The position numbers and the translations under genes are program-made. A stretch of 64,000 bases of DNA from the NCBI GenBank assembly GCA_963204915.1, contig CAUJHS010000060.1, positions 164,931 to 228,930 on the forward strand, in the 5' to 3' direction. Below, piece by piece: positions 1 to 9,062 of the stretch (position 1 is the first letter of the stretch; each line of letters starts with the position of its first letter). Below the pieces are notes generated by a model that was given only the letters and a program-made list of their open reading frames with translations, ran no database searches and had not been told where the DNA came from. Source of the stretch: Planctomycetota bacterium (GTDB lineage: Bacteria > Planctomycetota > Planctomycetia > Pirellulales > Pirellulaceae).

Positions 1-868
1 CGGCGCGCCTCGCTCGGGCAAACCGCAAGGCTCGCGGCTTCACGCGTTGGAGTGCATTCAACATTTGCCTGGCATCGCCGAAACGGTCGCGCGGGTGCGG
101 CTCAATCGCCTTACGCAGCCATTGGATGAGGTCCGGGTGCGCCTTGCGGCGCAAGCGTTCAATCCCCGCCGTAGGCCAACGATACGGCCATTCGGGCAAA
201 CACCCCGTCAACATGCGGTAGGTAATTAAGCCCATCGAGAAAACATCGGACTGAAACAACGGCCGCCCGACCGCTTGTTCAGGAGCAATGTATCCCACGG
301 TGCCCGAGCCCGAGGCTTTGATTGTCTTCAGCACGACGCGGGCAATGCCGAAGTCGGTCAACCGCAAACGATTATCCGGAAAAAGAATCAAGTTTTCCGG
401 TTTGATATCGCAATGCACAATCCAATGGTCGTGCGCGTAGGCGACCCCTTCCAGCATTTGCTCGGTATAGTCCAGTACGGTCTCCAGGGCGAGCCGGCTG
501 CGCAAGCGATCGGCCAGCGTTTTTTCGCCCAGGGCGAACACCACCACGAGATGCCCGTCGATGAACGACGCATTCTTCAGGGGCAAAATATTGGGGTGAT
601 CCAACGTGGCTGCCAGGCGCACTTCGCGCCGGAACACATCCAGCACGTGCCGATTCACCAAGTGCGGATGCGGAATTTTGAGCGCCACGCGCACCCCTTC
701 AAGGGTGTCGAAAGCCTGATACACCGCCGCAAACCCGCCTTCGGCGATTTTCCGCTCGATGCGGTATTTGTCGAGGCGCTGGTTGGCTTTGAACACAAGA
801 TGCGTGCGGTTCTGGTGAAAGCGGCGTTCGACCCAAGTCGAGAGGGGCATATCCATCAAGATAATCAT
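1..868 (-). CDS. Serine/threonine protein kinase (3' end outside window)
   Basis: Hanks-type protein kinase read on the minus strand from an ATG at 868; two further in-frame ATGs (856, 850) are possible starts. The gene runs off the left edge after about 289 codons. Visible landmarks: glycine-rich loop EGGFAAV (residues 43-49), VALKIP with the ATP-binding Lys64, Glu82 of helix C, catalytic loop HCDIKPEN (Asp154), TDFG (Asp172) and APEQ. The catalytic loop has Cys where most kinases have Arg (HCD, not HRD), the hallmark of a non-RD kinase that does not rely on activation-loop phosphorylation. Planctomycetes carry many such kinases, usually with a C-terminal sensor region that would lie outside the window. 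The substrate is unknown. Confidence 0.93.
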   Translation of the reverse strand, partial: MIILMDMPLSTWVERRFHQNRTHLVFKANQRLDKYRIERKIAEGGFAAVYQAFDTLEGVRVALKIPHPHLVNRHVLDVFRREVRLAATLDHPNILPLKNASFIDGHLVVVFALGEKTLADRLRSRLALETVLDYTEQMLEGVAYAHDHWIVHCDIKPENLILFPDNRLRLTDFGIARVVLKTIKASGSGTVGYIAPEQAVGRPLFQSDVFSMGLITYRMLTGCLPEWPYRWPTAGIERLRRKAHPDLIQWLRKAIEPHPRDRFGDARQMLNALQRVKPRALRFARARRA

Positions 869-1026
869 CCGCGCGTGAATTAGCGAATTCCCGACCGTGT
901 GGACGTCCAATCTATATCGTCCGTAAGGGTTGCCGGGATATACCGGAGTTTACTTGCTTCCGGCAAAGCCAAGGGGTACCCTCAAGGTTTGACTCTTCTT
1001 CGGCCTTTTTCCTAAAGGAATTCTTC

Positions 1027-2592
1027 GTGGCCGACATCACTTTAATCAATCCCCGGTTTGAGGTTTCCTATTGGGGCATGGAGCATGCCCTTCCCATCTT
1101 TGGGAAAAAAGCCAATTTGCCAGTGGCCTGCTTGCCGCTGCTCGCCGCCCTGACCCCCGAAGAACACCGCGTGACGCTCGTGGACGAAAATGTCCAACCG
1201 CTCGACTTCGACCAGATCGCCCAGGCCGACCTGGTCGGTATAACCGGCATGAGCGTGCAACGTTTTCGCATGCGGGAAATTCTACGCGAGCTGAAGTCTC
1301 GCGGCGTTTTTACGGTCGTGGGCGGACCCTGGGTCAGTGTTGACGAATCCTATTTTGACGGTCTGGCCGACGTGATCTTCGTTGGCGAGGCCGACGAAAC
1401 GTGGCCCCAGTTCCTCGACGATTGGCGTCGCGGCGCCCCGGCGCGCCGCTATGAGCAGACCGACCGCACCGACATGACCCGCGTGCCGTGCCCCCGGTAC
1501 GACTTGCTGCGGGCCCACGACTATATGTTCGGAAGCCTGCAGTTTTCTCGCGGATGTCCGTTTCAGTGTGAATTTTGCGACATCATCGTCACTTTCGGGC
1601 GACGGCCGCGGCTGAAAACTTCGCCCCAAATTTTGGCCGAGGTGGACGGGCTGCGTCGCGCGGGGCTCGACCTGGCGTTCATCGTCGATGACAACCTGAT
1701 TGGCAACAAGCACGCCATCAAACCCCTGCTGCGCGAACTGGCCGCCTGGCAGCGAGAACAGGGTTACCCCATGACGTTTTTCACCGAGGCGTCGCTCGAT
1801 CTGTCGGAAGACGACGAACTGATGAATCTGATGGTTGAAGCCAACATTCAATGCGTGTTCATTGGCATCGAAAGTCCGAGCGAAGAAGCCCTACGAGAAA
1901 CAAAAAAGCTGCAAAATGTCCGCGCTCGCGGCGGCACGATGCTCGAAAAACTACGCCACATCCAGCGTCAGGGGCTGGAAGTGTGGTGCGGCATGATCGT
2001 TGGTTTCGATCACGATGACGCCGAAATTTTCGACGCGCAATTACGTTTTCTTCGCGAAGCCCGCATCGTCCACGCCATGGTGGGCATGCTCAGCGCGATT
2101 CCCAAAACGCCGCTTCACGCCCGTTTGGCAAGCGAAGGCCGACTCGACCTGGCCGACCCCCCCGAGTATGGCACGAATGTTATTCCGCTGCACATGAGCC
2201 GCGAAATCCTCGCCGAGGGATACGTGCGAGTGATGCGCGAGCTTTACGAACCCCAGGCGTATTTTGACCGTGTCGACAGTCTCTTTCTGGATGACGAGTT
2301 CCGGCCTGGCGCCGCTCAAAAGGCGTACTGGCGAAGTCGCTGGAGCCCACGGTTTAAGGCGCAGTTCATGAATCTCGCACGAGCCGCGGTGATTTACCAA
2401 CGGCTCATGCGAAGAGTCAAAGAAAAACCCTTGCGCGAGGAATACCGTCGCCGGCTTCGCCGCATCTGGCGGCAGCGCCGCGATCCCTCGTACGTATTTA
2501 TCTATGCGCTCAAGTGCGCGTTGCATTATCACTATCATCAAATGATTCAGGGGATGACGCGGCCCCAGCGGGTGCTGGTCAACACCTTCTGA
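1027..2592 (+). CDS. B12-binding domain radical SAM protein (DUF4070 type)
   Basis: 521 aa with a GTG start, chosen because AAAGGA lies about 8 bases upstream. The N-terminal 130 or so residues form a Rossmann-like cobalamin-binding domain (LVDENVQPLD, VVGGPWVS). The radical SAM core follows, with its iron-sulfur motif CPFQCEFC at Cys177, Cys181 and Cys184. The C-terminal third (EPQAYFDRVDSLF and following) resembles the DUF4070 extension seen in this class, which includes the hopanoid methylases HpnP and HpnR. Such enzymes usually methylate unreactive carbons using SAM and methylcobalamin. The substrate cannot be read from the sequence and no hopanoid genes are adjacent. It is divergent from the kinase gene. 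Confidence 0.9.
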   Translation: MADITLINPRFEVSYWGMEHALPIFGKKANLPVACLPLLAALTPEEHRVTLVDENVQPLDFDQIAQADLVGITGMSVQRFRMREILRELKSRGVFTVVGGPWVSVDESYFDGLADVIFVGEADETWPQFLDDWRRGAPARRYEQTDRTDMTRVPCPRYDLLRAHDYMFGSLQFSRGCPFQCEFCDIIVTFGRRPRLKTSPQILAEVDGLRRAGLDLAFIVDDNLIGNKHAIKPLLRELAAWQREQGYPMTFFTEASLDLSEDDELMNLMVEANIQCVFIGIESPSEEALRETKKLQNVRARGGTMLEKLRHIQRQGLEVWCGMIVGFDHDDAEIFDAQLRFLREARIVHAMVGMLSAIPKTPLHARLASEGRLDLADPPEYGTNVIPLHMSREILAEGYVRVMRELYEPQAYFDRVDSLFLDDEFRPGAAQKAYWRSRWSPRFKAQFMNLARAAVIYQRLMRRVKEKPLREEYRRRLRRIWRQRRDPSYVFIYALKCALHYHYHQMIQGMTRPQRVLVNTF

Positions 2593-2902
2593 CGTCCACT
2601 TCTGCCCCAAGGCCAAGGGCGATCTGCGTCGCGCTCCCCGGCGATCTTCGCCGTTGCGGCGGCGTTGTCGTCAACTTGCGAATGGCATCGTGGGCGATGT
2701 GCGCGGTCAAGAGCCATGAATGGCGCATGTGTTTGCCGTTAAAGTCTCGCCAGCTTGCCCATGCTTTTTGAGCGATAAAGCCTGCCGCTTTGATAGGGTA
2801 AGTTTGGGCGAAATAAACGCGCCTGCCGGTATCTTCAAAGAAACCGTTACACGTTGTCCGAACAATACAACGGAATTGATCCCGCCGGAAAGGATACCCG
2901 CC
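2593..2902. other. Intergenic stretch without a gene
   Basis: 310 bases between the radical SAM stop and the TPR lipoprotein start. Open frames here lack ribosome binding sites and protein-like composition. Promoter elements for the downstream gene are presumably within it, but I could not single out a convincing -35/-10 pair. Confidence 0.5.
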
Positions 2903-4759
2903 ATGCGCCCGTCCAAACGCCTTGCCACCCTACTTGCCGCCGCCGGACTGGGTTTGCCTGCCGGGCTGGCTTTGCCCGGATGTGTAGGACCGCAAGTCTT
3001 TCACCAAATTCCTGACGAGCCATTTGTAACCGCCCCCGCGGCTTCGCCCGACCGCACGCTCTCGCTTGCCCGGCAACTGGAGCGCAGCGGAGCCTCGGAA
3101 GATGCGATCAAGATGTACGAAGCGGTGCTCCAAAGCGACCCGCATCACACGAGCGCGCATCATCGCTTGGGCGTTTTGTTGGCCAAACGCGGCGACCTGG
3201 CGGAAGCCGAAAGCCATCTTCGTACGGCGCTCAAGCAAAATCCGACAAACGTCGAACTGCTGAACGATGTGGGGTATTGCTGCTTCCTCCAGCGGCGTTT
3301 GGACGAGGCCGAGCCGTTTTTCCGAAAGGCTTTGGAGATCAACCCCAACCATTCCACTTCGCGCAACAATTTGGCGCGCGTGACGAACGACCGAAAGACT
3401 GCCCCTGTCGCTGCTCCTGCGCCAACGAAACCGGAGCCGGCTGTCGTCACCTACGAGCCCGAAGTTGTCACGCCGCCGCCGGTGGTCACGCCGCATCCGG
3501 TGGTCACGCCGCAACCGGTGGTCGTCACGTCTGAACCCAAGGTGGTGAAGCACGAACCACTTGTCGTACGGCGTGAACCGGTCATTGTGGCGGATGAACC
3601 GCACGCGGAAGTGCGGCCCAGGACGTCAAACCGTACCGAAGCAATGCAACCGATTCGACGCGAATCCGTGGTCGCGCCGCCGCCCAAGAGCGAAGCGCCC
3701 GAGGTCGTGACTCTTCCGCAAGACGCGGCGATCAAAGAAATCACGAAAACGGCCGAAGCGGTCGCTCCGCCTACACCGCGCATGCCGCAGTCCACACCGC
3801 GCGTTTTGGTCCAGGAGGAACCGCACGAAGAAACGCTCCGCGCGCCGCCGGTGACACTCGCTTCGCAGTCGACCGTTGCGAAAGCGGCATTGAGTCCGGC
3901 TCCGAGTTCGTCGCACATTGCCTGGCTGGATGTTGATCCCGCACGAACGACCCCGCGAGCCAAGCCAACCGAGGAATTGCCATCGGCGCCTCCTCCCGTT
4001 CAGGAGTCGGCGCCCCCTCCCGCTGCTGCCCCGCGAGTTGAAACTCGGGCCGTTCCGGCGGCTCCGCCTGCTCCGGAAGAGAAAGCCGCGCCCGCGCAGA
4101 CAGCGATTCCGGCGCGCGTCGCGACCTTGTCGACACCGCCGACGCCGGTTTCAGCATTGCCCAGGTCGGCGCCGGGCGCAAGCAGCAACGCACCGTTGGT
4201 GCATTTCGTGGAAAGCGATCACGAACTGACCGACTTCTCGTCGGCGCCGAGCTCCACCGATGCCGAGTACGAGCATCCGCTGCGAGGGGTAACGGCGACA
4301 TCGACCGAGAGCACAGCCGTGGAAGTGTCGCTGTCGGACTCAACCGCTCAATCGGGATCAGTCTCCAAGGCCGCCGAGTCGAACGAGGACGAAGTTGCCG
4401 TTCGAAAGCTAACAACCGCCCCCGCGGATTCGGGGCCGGTGAGGGTGCGTCTTTCGGATGCGTCGCCTGCCGGCGAAATGGAAGTTGTGGGTCCTGCGCC
4501 TTCCGCCCCCGCGCGGCGCGGTTTGCTCCACTCGCTGGGAATTCTCGATGACGAGCCGCACGCCCCACACGAGCACCGTCCGGCGCCTCGGCCGTCGCGT
4601 CCGATGGAGAGCGAGACGGGCGGAGCATCGCCGCGTTTGGGAGGCGCGTCCAACTTGCAGGACTCGCCTGCTCGCTCCAAGCCGCCGCGCCGAAGCTTAC
4701 GTACGTCGCTCAGCGCCCTGAATCCGTTTGCCGACCGCAGCGACGCCGCTGGTCACTAG
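2903..4759 (+). CDS. TPR-repeat lipoprotein with long Pro/Ala-rich tail
   Basis: 618 aa from the ATG at 2903, preferred over an upstream frame opening at 2720 because GGAAAGGA sits 8 bases before it and the product then begins with a signal peptide ending in a lipobox (LPGC, Cys27). Three tetratricopeptide repeats span about residues 53-155 (AIKMYEAVLQSDP, AESHLRTALKQNP, AEPFFRKALEINP). The remaining 450 or so residues are low-complexity, rich in Pro, Val, Ala, Glu and Ser, with a run of VVTPxPVVT-like units near residues 190-220. Likely a membrane-anchored scaffold on the outside of the cytoplasmic or outer membrane. No enzymatic domain is visible. The LOG-family gene starts 13 bases after the stop. 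Confidence 0.85.
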   Translation: MRPSKRLATLLAAAGLGLPAGLALPGCVGPQVFHQIPDEPFVTAPAASPDRTLSLARQLERSGASEDAIKMYEAVLQSDPHHTSAHHRLGVLLAKRGDLAEAESHLRTALKQNPTNVELLNDVGYCCFLQRRLDEAEPFFRKALEINPNHSTSRNNLARVTNDRKTAPVAAPAPTKPEPAVVTYEPEVVTPPPVVTPHPVVTPQPVVVTSEPKVVKHEPLVVRREPVIVADEPHAEVRPRTSNRTEAMQPIRRESVVAPPPKSEAPEVVTLPQDAAIKEITKTAEAVAPPTPRMPQSTPRVLVQEEPHEETLRAPPVTLASQSTVAKAALSPAPSSSHIAWLDVDPARTTPRAKPTEELPSAPPPVQESAPPPAAAPRVETRAVPAAPPAPEEKAAPAQTAIPARVATLSTPPTPVSALPRSAPGASSNAPLVHFVESDHELTDFSSAPSSTDAEYEHPLRGVTATSTESTAVEVSLSDSTAQSGSVSKAAESNEDEVAVRKLTTAPADSGPVRVRLSDASPAGEMEVVGPAPSAPARRGLLHSLGILDDEPHAPHEHRPAPRPSRPMESETGGASPRLGGASNLQDSPARSKPPRRSLRTSLSALNPFADRSDAAGH

Positions 4760-4772
4760 AGAGCCGCCACGC

Positions 4773-5663
4773 ATGGGCGACGACGCCAAAGCCAACGTCA
4801 AGGCGATACTGAACTCGCCCAGTTACTTGCTGGCCGAGTTGGACACCAGTTTCCTGCAGCGGGCCGAGTTACGTCCGGTGCGCATGCAGTTAGAGCTGCT
4901 CAAGCCTGAGCTGCTGTTGAGCGAAGCGCACATCGACTCGACCATTGTGGTGTTCGGGGGAACCCAAGTGGTCGAGCCAGCCGAGGCCCGGCGGCGTTGG
5001 AAGCGCGCCAAGGACCGGTTGAAGGACTCGCCCAACGACGCCCAACGGCAGCGCGACGTGGCAAGGGCCGAGCGGATCGTGGAAAAGTCGCCCTATTACG
5101 ACGCCGCGCGCGAATTTGCGCGGATCGTTTCTTCCGCTTGCCAGCTTGATGGCCGGTGCGACTATGTGATCGTCACGGGCGGAGGCCCTGGTCTGATGGA
5201 GGCCGCCAATCGCGGCGCCTTTGACGTGGGCGCCAAAACGATCGGCTTGAACATCACCTTACCCGCCGAGCAAGTGCCCAATCCGTACATCACCCCAGGA
5301 TTGTGCATGCAGTTCCATTACTTCGCCTTGCGCAAGATGCACTTCCTGCTACGCGCTAAGGCTCTGGTGGTGTTTCCCGGCGGGTTCGGCACGATAGACG
5401 AATTGTTCGAAGTGCTGACACTACGACAAACGCAGCGGATGCAAGAAATTCCGGTCATTCTCTTCGGGCAAGACTACTGGCGCCGTGTGATTGATTTTCA
5501 GTTCCTGGCCGATGAAGGCGTGATTGCCGACGCCCATTTGGATCTTGTGCAGTACGCCGAGACTCCGGAACAAGCCTGGGACATCATCACTCGCTTTCAT
5601 AAGCACAAACCGCCTACGTCGCCCGGCGGAGAAACTCCCGACGTCGGCCCCAGCCCCACCTAA
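4773..5663 (+). CDS. LOG family Rossmann-fold protein
   Basis: 296 aa from the ATG at 4773, just after the stop of the TPR gene; an earlier frame opening at 4728 would overlap that gene. Diagnostic motifs are GGGPGLMEAANRGA and PGGFGTIDE, the nucleotide-binding and catalytic signature of the LOG (lonely guy) family, which cleaves nucleoside 5'-monophosphates to free base and ribose phosphate; some members activate cytokinins. The extra 130 or so residues before the core, including a charged helical segment, are typical of the longer bacterial LOG proteins. Probably cytoplasmic and co-transcribed with the TPR lipoprotein. The natural substrate is not deducible. Confidence 0.9.
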   Translation: MGDDAKANVKAILNSPSYLLAELDTSFLQRAELRPVRMQLELLKPELLLSEAHIDSTIVVFGGTQVVEPAEARRRWKRAKDRLKDSPNDAQRQRDVARAERIVEKSPYYDAAREFARIVSSACQLDGRCDYVIVTGGGPGLMEAANRGAFDVGAKTIGLNITLPAEQVPNPYITPGLCMQFHYFALRKMHFLLRAKALVVFPGGFGTIDELFEVLTLRQTQRMQEIPVILFGQDYWRRVIDFQFLADEGVIADAHLDLVQYAETPEQAWDIITRFHKHKPPTSPGGETPDVGPSPT

Positions 5664-5738
5664 CCCCCGCCGGTTCGCGTCCTGCGAGGAACCACCCTCA
5701 CGGTTGAGTCTTATTCCCCGTGGTCATTGGGTTGCTGG

Positions 5739-6551
5739 TTAATGGTTCTCGGTTCGCTCGATCACGAGAAGTCCGCGGGGCTGGTTCGATACGGGATCGA
5801 TCGTCGCCATGGCGTGCAGAAGCGTCTCCTCGGAGATCCAATACGGCTCGTACCACTGCCGGTCAGGGTCGAACAGCAACACGCGTCGGCGTTCTGCGTC
5901 ATAGGCGCCAATTGGCGCCATATGGCCCACCGCGCCTTCCGGATCGCCCGTGGCGATGCTTTGCAGGAAGTTCACCAGAATCAGGTTGCGCGCCGAGCGT
6001 TCGTTCGAGGCCAGCACCTTCTGCAGCCGCGCTCGGGCTTCAATATCGTGCGGCGAAAATCGCATCGTCTCGACGCGGACAGGGCCAAGGGCATGAGCGG
6101 CGAACACGGCCCGTGCGATCGCGGCCAATTCGTCAAGCGTTACTCCTACCCCGCCCGGCGCGAGTTTGTCCTTCCACACGTGAGGCGCCACGCAGGCCGC
6201 CACCGAGTCTGGCGTCGCAAGTTGTTCATCGGCTTTGAGCATCTCCTCGGCGCGCAATGCATTCACCAACATCGCAACGCTAGCCGCCGAACACGAGCGA
6301 TCGTCGGGCTGAGCCGCATAGTAAGGAGTCAGCGCCCAAAAATCGGGCGCCGGATGGTTCTGAATGTATTCGCGTGCAAGAAACAGGCGAACGGCCTGCG
6401 AGCCGTACTTGGGCAAGCGGGTCGGTTCCTGGGCCGAGGCGCACACAACGGCAAGCAGCAAAGTTCCGCCCGCGTAGGCAATCCTCCGCGCCAAATCAAT
6501 TGGGGAAACCGCTTCCCCGCGGGAACGGCGTAAGCGGCGCGATCGAAACAT
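5739..6551 (-). CDS. Phytochelatin synthase-like cysteine peptidase, exported
   Basis: 270 aa from the ATG at 6551, where AGGAAAGG lies 6 bases upstream; a TTG opening at 6569 is less likely. A basic N-terminus and hydrophobic segment (about residues 25-41) ending near ASAQ make a signal peptide. The papain-like phytochelatin synthase fold is indicated by Cys87 in DRSCSAASVAMLVNALR, His210 in GHMAPIGAYD and Asp228 in VLLFDPDR, matching the Cys-His-Asp triad. Bacterial half-length relatives hydrolyse glutathione and related thiol peptides, sometimes in metal stress. Export of the enzyme is notable, since the plant enzyme is cytosolic. Convergent with the LOG gene and downstream of a histidine kinase on the same strand. 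Confidence 0.85.
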   Translation of the reverse strand: MFRSRRLRRSRGEAVSPIDLARRIAYAGGTLLLAVVCASAQEPTRLPKYGSQAVRLFLAREYIQNHPAPDFWALTPYYAAQPDDRSCSAASVAMLVNALRAEEMLKADEQLATPDSVAACVAPHVWKDKLAPGGVGVTLDELAAIARAVFAAHALGPVRVETMRFSPHDIEARARLQKVLASNERSARNLILVNFLQSIATGDPEGAVGHMAPIGAYDAERRRVLLFDPDRQWYEPYWISEETLLHAMATIDPVSNQPRGLLVIERTENH

Positions 6552-6608
6552 ACCAGGCCTTTCCTGCAAGGAATCAATTCAACGCCCTCTCGAGTGGCGC
6601 TCCAGCAA

Positions 6609-8084
6609 CTATCTGGGACCCGCAGTCGGCAGCGTGATGACGAACGTCGTTCCTTCGCCTGGGGCGCTCTCAAATGCAATTTGGCCTTGATGCAGCTCGA
6701 CGATCGTCCAACACCAAGACAAGCCAAACCCCAGACCGCGGCCCGCCTCGCGGCCAGAGTAGAACGGGTCAAACAAATGGCGACGCGCTTCCTCGCCCAA
6801 TCCAGGGCCCGTATCGCGCACGCGGATGTGGACCTGCTCGCCCTCGTCCTGGCGCAGGGCGATTTCGACCTCGCCGCCCCCTTCAATAGCTTCCAAAGCG
6901 TTTCGCAAAAGCGCCCGCAAGAGCACGGCCATTTGCGTGGCGTCGGCGCGAATCGAAATGGGTTCATTTCCCGGTGGAGAAAGGAGACGTGTTCCTTGTA
7001 GTTCGGCGTTGGGTGTCATTTCCAGGATCACCCGATCAATCACGTGCCGCAAATCCATTTCGGCCAGGTTTGGCTGGGGCGGCTTGGCGAACAACATCAT
7101 GTTGGCGATCATTTCAAACGCGCGAAACGCCTGGTCGTTGATCGTCGCCAAGGCGCGACGGCGCTCGGGATCGGTCTCTTCCTGGAGCAAGGTTTGTGCG
7201 CGGGTGGCGATGTTCGCCAAGGGGTTATTGATTTCGTGGCTGGCGCCGTACGCCAACTTCTGCAGCGAAGCGAGCTTTTCACGGCGCAGCGTCGTTTCAA
7301 AGTCTTGCTCGAATGTCGCAAGCCGAGCCATCTGGGACATCACCCGGGGAAGCGCCCCGGAGCCCGGCCATGGCTCCGCCCAACGCTCGGCGTGCATGAT
7401 CGCGGAGGCCGGCGACTCATGGAGAGCGGTTTGAGCCGCAACCGTTTCGCTCGGTGCCACAGATTGCGCCACGGCGACCATCGCGGCGTCCTCGGCCGGC
7501 GGATGACGAAGCATGGCCGCAAACTCCGCCAACCATACCGGAGCCAAACGCTCGATCAGATCGTTAATCCGCGGAGTTGACGACGCAAGTAACCATTCGA
7601 TGGCGCCTCCCAGAAACGCCAGCAGACGGGCGCGCCCGCAAAGTTCGGCGCCATTCAATAGTTGCTCGGCCCGTTCGGCCCATGCGAACGCGCGGGCCGT
7701 ACGCTCCACGCAGCGGCTTTCCCAGTCGGGGGAGGGCTGCAACTCGGACGTGACCACGGCATCTTCCGGCGACCACTGCAACACGGTCAGTCCCTGGGCG
7801 GCCAGCCATTCGGCCAGCTCGCGCAGGTCGCGCGGTAACGCCTTCGGGCGGCGCGGATGGACCGCGCACCACACCGTTAAGGGCGGGTCTTCCGCCAGTA
7901 CTGCTTCCAGAGCTCTAGCGCGCGCCGAAGAATCTTCGCCAATGAATGCCGACAGGAGAGCCGCCGCCGAACGATCCGACAACGGCAATAGACAAGTGAC
8001 GCCACCCGCCGTCAAACACGGAAGGCGTTGCATCGGGTGATACGTTAGGTCTTGTTGTTCCGTCCGATCACCCGCGTTCGGCAC
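6609..8084 (-). CDS. Sensor histidine kinase
   Basis: 491 aa from a GTG at 8084 with GAGGAG 8 bases upstream. The C-terminal half is a standard transmitter: H-box YGASHEINNPLANI (phospho-acceptor His283), N-box with Asn395 (LLRNALEAI), G1 box DTGPGLG (424-430), an F-box (FDPFYSG) and G2 box GRGLGFGLS. The first 240 residues lack transmembrane segments and recognisable PAS or HAMP domains. Part of this region (LSAFIGEDSSARARALEAVL) faintly recalls an HDOD domain, which I cannot confirm. So this is a cytoplasmic kinase of unknown input. The response regulator gene lies 73 bases upstream on the same strand and is the obvious candidate partner, although its receiver domain is of a general planctomycete type. 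Confidence 0.93.
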   Translation of the reverse strand: MPNAGDRTEQQDLTYHPMQRLPCLTAGGVTCLLPLSDRSAAALLSAFIGEDSSARARALEAVLAEDPPLTVWCAVHPRRPKALPRDLRELAEWLAAQGLTVLQWSPEDAVVTSELQPSPDWESRCVERTARAFAWAERAEQLLNGAELCGRARLLAFLGGAIEWLLASSTPRINDLIERLAPVWLAEFAAMLRHPPAEDAAMVAVAQSVAPSETVAAQTALHESPASAIMHAERWAEPWPGSGALPRVMSQMARLATFEQDFETTLRREKLASLQKLAYGASHEINNPLANIATRAQTLLQEETDPERRRALATINDQAFRAFEMIANMMLFAKPPQPNLAEMDLRHVIDRVILEMTPNAELQGTRLLSPPGNEPISIRADATQMAVLLRALLRNALEAIEGGGEVEIALRQDEGEQVHIRVRDTGPGLGEEARRHLFDPFYSGREAGRGLGFGLSWCWTIVELHQGQIAFESAPGEGTTFVITLPTAGPR

Positions 8085-8157
8085 GACGGACGCTCCTCAC
8101 CATGGACCGGGGGTAGCTTACCGGAGGGAAGGCCGCGAGCGGAGCCGCCGGTTGCGA

Positions 8158-8745
8158 TTAAGCATGAGCGCCCACTTTTTCCATGTCCAGCATTTCGCAG
8201 GCGCGGTCCAGCAGCTCTTCAATTTTGAAAGGCTTTTGCAGGAAGTCGTCGGCGCCGGCGTCGCGCAATTCAGAGACTTTGTCTTGCTCGACCATACCCG
8301 AAATGCAGATCACTTTGACCCCTTCCAGGCTGTCGTCGGCGCGAATGCGCTGGCAAACTTCTTTGCCGTTGATGTCGGGCAACATCACATCGAGAATCAC
8401 GAGGTCCGGGCGAAACTCTTTCGTGAGCATGCCCGCGTCGAACCCGTTGTTGGCGGTTTTGACGTCGAAGCGGCCGTCGCGTTCGAACATATCGACCATC
8501 AACTCCACCAGGTCTTGATCGTCGTCCACCACGAGAAGCTTGCGTTTGCCGCTCTCCAGGGCATCGGTGGGGATGCCGTTGTCCTTCATGAACGCGTACA
8601 GTTGATCACGCGGGATCCTGCGGAAGCGGCTTCCGGGAACGCGGAATCCTTTCAATTGGCCGCTATCGAAACAGCGGATAATGGTTTGCTGGCTAACTTT
8701 ACAAATCTTGGCGGCTTCGCCTGTGGTAAACACCGTTTTTGCCAT
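8158..8745 (-). CDS. Response regulator with N-terminal excisionase-type HTH
   Basis: 195 aa, ATG at 8745 with GGGAGAGA 6 bases upstream. Residues 1-60 form a MerR/excisionase-like DNA-binding domain (TTGEAAKICKVSQQTIIRCF...GSRFRRIP). Residues 68-190 form a receiver domain with the acidic pocket Asp74-76, phospho-acceptor Asp119 (LVILDVMLPD), Ser149 and Lys171 (LQKPF). The order is inverted relative to ordinary response regulators, which carry the output domain at the C-terminus; this arrangement is common in planctomycetes. It is followed by the histidine kinase gene and is preceded by a long leader and a strong promoter with dyads (8987-9062), which might be autoregulatory. Confidence 0.92.
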   Translation of the reverse strand: MAKTVFTTGEAAKICKVSQQTIIRCFDSGQLKGFRVPGSRFRRIPRDQLYAFMKDNGIPTDALESGKRKLLVVDDDQDLVELMVDMFERDGRFDVKTANNGFDAGMLTKEFRPDLVILDVMLPDINGKEVCQRIRADDSLEGVKVICISGMVEQDKVSELRDAGADDFLQKPFKIEELLDRACEMLDMEKVGAHA

Positions 8746-8986
8746 TGAAATCTCTCCCTAGCCTTTCGGCGGACTAGCGTAAAACTTCGACCTTTCCCGA
8801 CCCGTCCCGGGGAAGGAAAGTTCCACTTACCCCGTATCACGTCCCGCAGTCGCTAGCCCTCAAGTCCCTCTGTCAGTGAAGACCGCGTGACATGTGTAAA
8901 TGGCTTAAATTCTGGCTCTTGGTCTTCCGGCTTAATCGTCAGCTTTATTCAAACCTGCCGAGATTACCAAGTTTGCCAGCGTAGGA

Positions 8987-9014
8987 ATTATAACGTCGCC
9001 GCGAAGCTAGTCAA
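8987..9014 (-). promoter_or_regulatory. Sigma70-type promoter of the response regulator
   Basis: On the minus strand TTGACT (9009-9014) and TATAAT (8987-8992) are separated by 16 bases. The -10 is a perfect match and the -35 a five of six match. Transcription would begin near 8980. Confidence 0.65.
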
Positions 9015-9062
9015 GATTGATATTCTTGACGCAAATCTTTACTAAATATGGCTTTGCGTCAA
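9010..9062. promoter_or_regulatory. Two overlapping dyads at the response regulator promoter
   Basis: GTCAAGA (9010-9016) pairs with TCTTGAC (9024-9030) across 7 bases and overlaps the -35 element. TTGACGCAAA (9026-9035) pairs perfectly with TTTGCGTCAA (9053-9062) across 17 bases, centred about 64 bases upstream of the predicted start, a usual place for an activator site. They are probable operator sites, possibly for the regulator itself. Confidence 0.5.

Noticed and set aside
275..883. 202-codon plus-strand frame at the left edge
   Set aside because: Antisense to the Ser/Thr kinase, whose catalytic motifs are unmistakable on the minus strand.
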